Positions 61,561 through 64,000 of a stretch of 64,000 bases of DNA are shown one piece after another. Every line of letters begins with the position of its first letter. Positions within the stretch are counted from its first letter, which is position 1. The position numbers and the translations under genes are program-made. The notes below the pieces were generated by a model. The model was not told the origin of the DNA. It searched no databases and worked only from the letters and a program-made list of their open reading frames with translations. The stretch is taken from positions 12,586,001-12,650,000 of the forward strand of contig CM114274.1 of NCBI GenBank assembly GCA_050084515.1, written 5' to 3'. Source of the DNA: Blasia pusilla. Its lineage: Eukaryota; Marchantiophyta; Marchantiopsida; Blasiales.

Positions 61561-63697
61561 TTAAACTCACACTCAACCCATCCCCAACTAACTTAAGGAT
61601 GTGTAGATATAGTCCCTCCTATATCTCACCCTCAACATATTGAGGCTAACACAAAATTGAAAATACATATTTTATCTCAACTAAATCTCCGTATACTTAG
61701 ATATATACTTATGCCATTGAATTTGCATGAGTATTGTATTTGGTTTGCATATTTTTTACAAGTTGAAATATTGGCAAGCCGATCCCATGGAAACGGCCCC
61801 ATCTCAAATAATCTCACTCAAGTTCAACCCCTCTTAGGCTAACACGAGGATTGCAACACATTTTATCTCAACTAAATTTGTATCCATATTATTATTAACT
61901 ACAAGGGTCTCAACAAAAAAACCCCTCCCTGTTCGACACCTGTCCTTTCGAGTGGCCTCTTGTCGCAACACCTGTCCCGTGGAATAACATAGGGACGAGT
62001 CCCATGGATGGGAGTTGGCAGCGACCATCAAGGGTCACCAATTTTTGTGCCCCCAAAACTTTTGGGCGCAGAAATTGCCCCGTGTCCTGGAGACCTTCAG
62101 TTATACATGTCTTACGGCTACGACGATTAACTGATGCATTTTCTTGGATTATTCTCTGGATAACTAAATAGGGTGCAGAAACGAGGTCGCCGTGACGTCT
62201 TTGACCATCCATGGGACCCAGCCCTTAGTTTCATCATCTACATGACATACAGAAAGGGTGCAAGGTGTAGGAGGGCTCTTCCTCAAGTAAGTAAACGTTT
62301 TATATGTAAGAGTTTTGTACTTGCTTGAGAAGTCTCTTCAAAGTTGAAAGACTGCCAAGCCTTTCCCATCAAAAGACATGGGCCACACATGAAGCAGTCC
62401 CAAGTCCAAAATTGCCCTGATGAGGGGGGCGCAAATTTATGACTTTCCGAAGAAATTCTTAAATTTATTGGCTCCGAATTCATTTATCTCAACAAGAAAC
62501 ATCAAGAAACGACTTCTAATCTACATTATTATCGGAGAGTGCCTTCATTAATTCCAAACACCTCTTAGCTTGACATGTGACAACTCGGCATTTTCAAAAC
62601 ACCTCTCATATGGACATGTGACAACCGGACAGGAAAAAAAAATTTCCCCTCCGACGCAACGGGCAGCAAGTCATTATGTGTATAAAATGATCAATCTGTT
62701 CCCTGGTCGTGAAAACGATCCCCGCGGCCGTCCGCCGGTAGAGATCTAAGCACGCTAGGCTCGAGCAAGAAACGACAAGAAGGCCGTAACCCATGGAAGA
62801 CGAGACGAGAGAAGAAAGCTATGGCCGACGAGGTGAACATTCCAGACAGAGAGAGAGAGAGAGTAGAGGAGAGTTTTAGTCCACGGGAAGAAAGACTGGA
62901 AGAGAGAGAGAGGAATTCAGAAATAAGCATCATTAAGACTGTAATCGACGGACCGCTAGAAACGAGAGCAATTAGAGAGACGGAAAGGCGTACGCAGAAG
63001 GTTAGCGAGAGGGAAGCACACAGCGCGAATCATGCAACCACGACGTACAAAAGCTTGGAGAGAGAGAGAGAGAGGATGGATGGATGGATGGATGAATGAA
63101 GGAATGAATGAATGAAAGAAATGCCTTCTCGTCCACGGGGGGCAGAACAAGGACCAAAGGAATCCGATTTGCAAATTGTGCGAGAATTGAGAGAGATGAG
63201 AATACGCTTACCGATGAACGAAGAATAGAGAACAGAGCAGAAAGCGTGCAGCATCCGGACCCCTCGATCTGAGACAGGAACTCGTGGAAGAGAGAGACAG
63301 AAAGACACATTCACAGCGAGAGAGAGAGAAGAGAAGACGGTAACCGATGAACGAAGAACAGGCAGGAACTCGTGGAAGGGAGAGAGAGAGAGAGAGATAC
63401 AGATACAGAGAGAGACGACGGTAACCGATCAACGAAGAACAGAAAGCGTGCAGCAGCGGGAACCCTCGAGCTGTGGCAGTAACTCGTGGAAGAAGAGAGA
63501 CAGAAAACAACACAGTTAGAGAGAACAATCGACCTGAGGCAGAAACCAGAGAAAGAGAGAGAGATGCATAGAAAAGGTGGTGCACCTATAAGTGGAGGTC
63601 ACAAAGCACACGGGTGACCTACATTCGCAGGTAACTCCAAGCTCTTGAGGAGGGCGGAGAATCTCCTGTCGGGAGTGCGCACCTTGGAAGGTTGATT
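61561..63697. other. Intergenic region and GA-rich upstream region of the last gene
   Basis: 61561-62640 shows no gene. From 62820 the plus strand is rich in GA runs, with GGAT/GAAT tetranucleotides at 63075-63115. About 63200-63510 is a degenerate tandem repeat: GGTAACCGATGAACGAAGAA-like and AGGAACTCGTGGAAG-like blocks recur three times. Minus-strand ORFs here are Ser/Leu runs caused by GA repeats. It is probably promoter and 5' UTR of the gene starting at 63698. Confidence 0.5.
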
Positions 63698-64000
63698 ATG
63701 AGGCGGGAAGGAGGCAGGAGGAGTGGGATCCATGGAGGCGACGAGGATCCCAATTCTGCAGCGGCCGCTGCTACGATGCTAGAGCCGGAGATTCAAGAGG
63801 CGCAGGACATGCAGATGGATTCCAAATCATCCCCTGCCGGGCAAGACTCGGCAGGGGATGATAGGTCAGCTTTGAGTTATGTCGATGCACCAGCCGCTAC
63901 GCTCAGAAGAAGGCCTCGATCTTCCAAGTTGAGCGACGAGGGAGGGTCGAATTCCTTGGAGTCTGGGGCTACGAGCTATGCGCATTCACAGAGTGAGGAC
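63698..64000 (+). CDS. 5' end of an unidentified gene (partial, cut by window edge)
   Basis: From the ATG at 63698 the frame is open for 101 codons to the end of the window: MRREGGRRSGIHGGDEDPNS, then an Ala run, then Gln/Met/Asp, Ser-rich and Arg-rich stretches (TLRRRPRSSKLSDEGGSNSL). It looks like a disordered N-terminus of a nuclear or regulatory protein. GC content and base use differ from the flanking intergenic DNA and support coding, but no domain is visible and the family cannot be named. A 12-base inverted repeat (63828-63839 with 63849-63860) lies inside. Confidence 0.5.
   Translation, partial: MRREGGRRSGIHGGDEDPNSAAAAATMLEPEIQEAQDMQMDSKSSPAGQDSAGDDRSALSYVDAPAATLRRRPRSSKLSDEGGSNSLESGATSYAHSQSED

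Noticed and set aside
62821-63585. ORFs of 90-125 codons rich in Ser/Leu or Glu/Arg
   Set aside because: They are translations of GA repeats.

Overview
The window is nuclear DNA of a land plant. Its genes have many GT-AG introns, their products are plant proteins (a BolA4-type organelle protein, the histone chaperone NASP, eIF3a, an organelle-type exonuclease joined to a cyanobacterial-type MutS), and the spaces between them are long, AT-rich and full of LTR-retrotransposon debris. A non-seed plant (bryophyte or lycophyte grade) is my guess; the species cannot be named from the sequence alone.

Layout. 1-6565: minus-strand Ty3/Gypsy element (element 1), cut by the window edge inside reverse transcriptase. 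6566-7760: plus-strand integrase/PHD tail of a second copy (element 1'). 7763-9107: LTR-like terminal sequences. 9108-12299: AT-rich intergenic DNA. 12300-14222: BOLA4-like gene, 3 exons. 17002-27932: a 20-exon gene for a predicted 1957-residue protein with a DEDDh exonuclease, a complete MutS1 core and a C-terminal segment resembling DnaX/STICHEL. 30157-32616: two stand-alone LTR-like units and a telomere-motif tandem repeat. 33060-33132: tRNA-Val(UAC). 34843-38890 (minus) and 39631-44835 (plus): NASP and eIF3a, divergent across a 740-base spacer. 44836-48930: intergenic DNA with microsatellites. 48935-58060: element 2, the most complete Ty3/Gypsy copy, flanked by a 4-base CCTA duplication. 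58640-61560: decayed Copia element. 63698-64000: 5' end of an unidentified gene.

Two things stand out. First, the Ty3/Gypsy family encodes Gag, aspartic protease, a DNMT3-like cytosine-5 DNA methyltransferase, RT, RNase H, integrase and a C-terminal PHD finger, so one element carries both a DNA-methylation writer and a putative histone reader. Its copies are inactivated mainly by C-to-T stops (CAG to TAG), and the ends of element 2 are two non-overlapping parts of the stand-alone LTR-like unit. Second, the exonuclease-MutS1 fusion gene: all 20 exons keep one frame, and the catalytic residues of both enzymes are present.

Exon coordinates come from reading frames and splice consensus, not from transcripts. 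Family names come from recognised motifs; no database search was possible.
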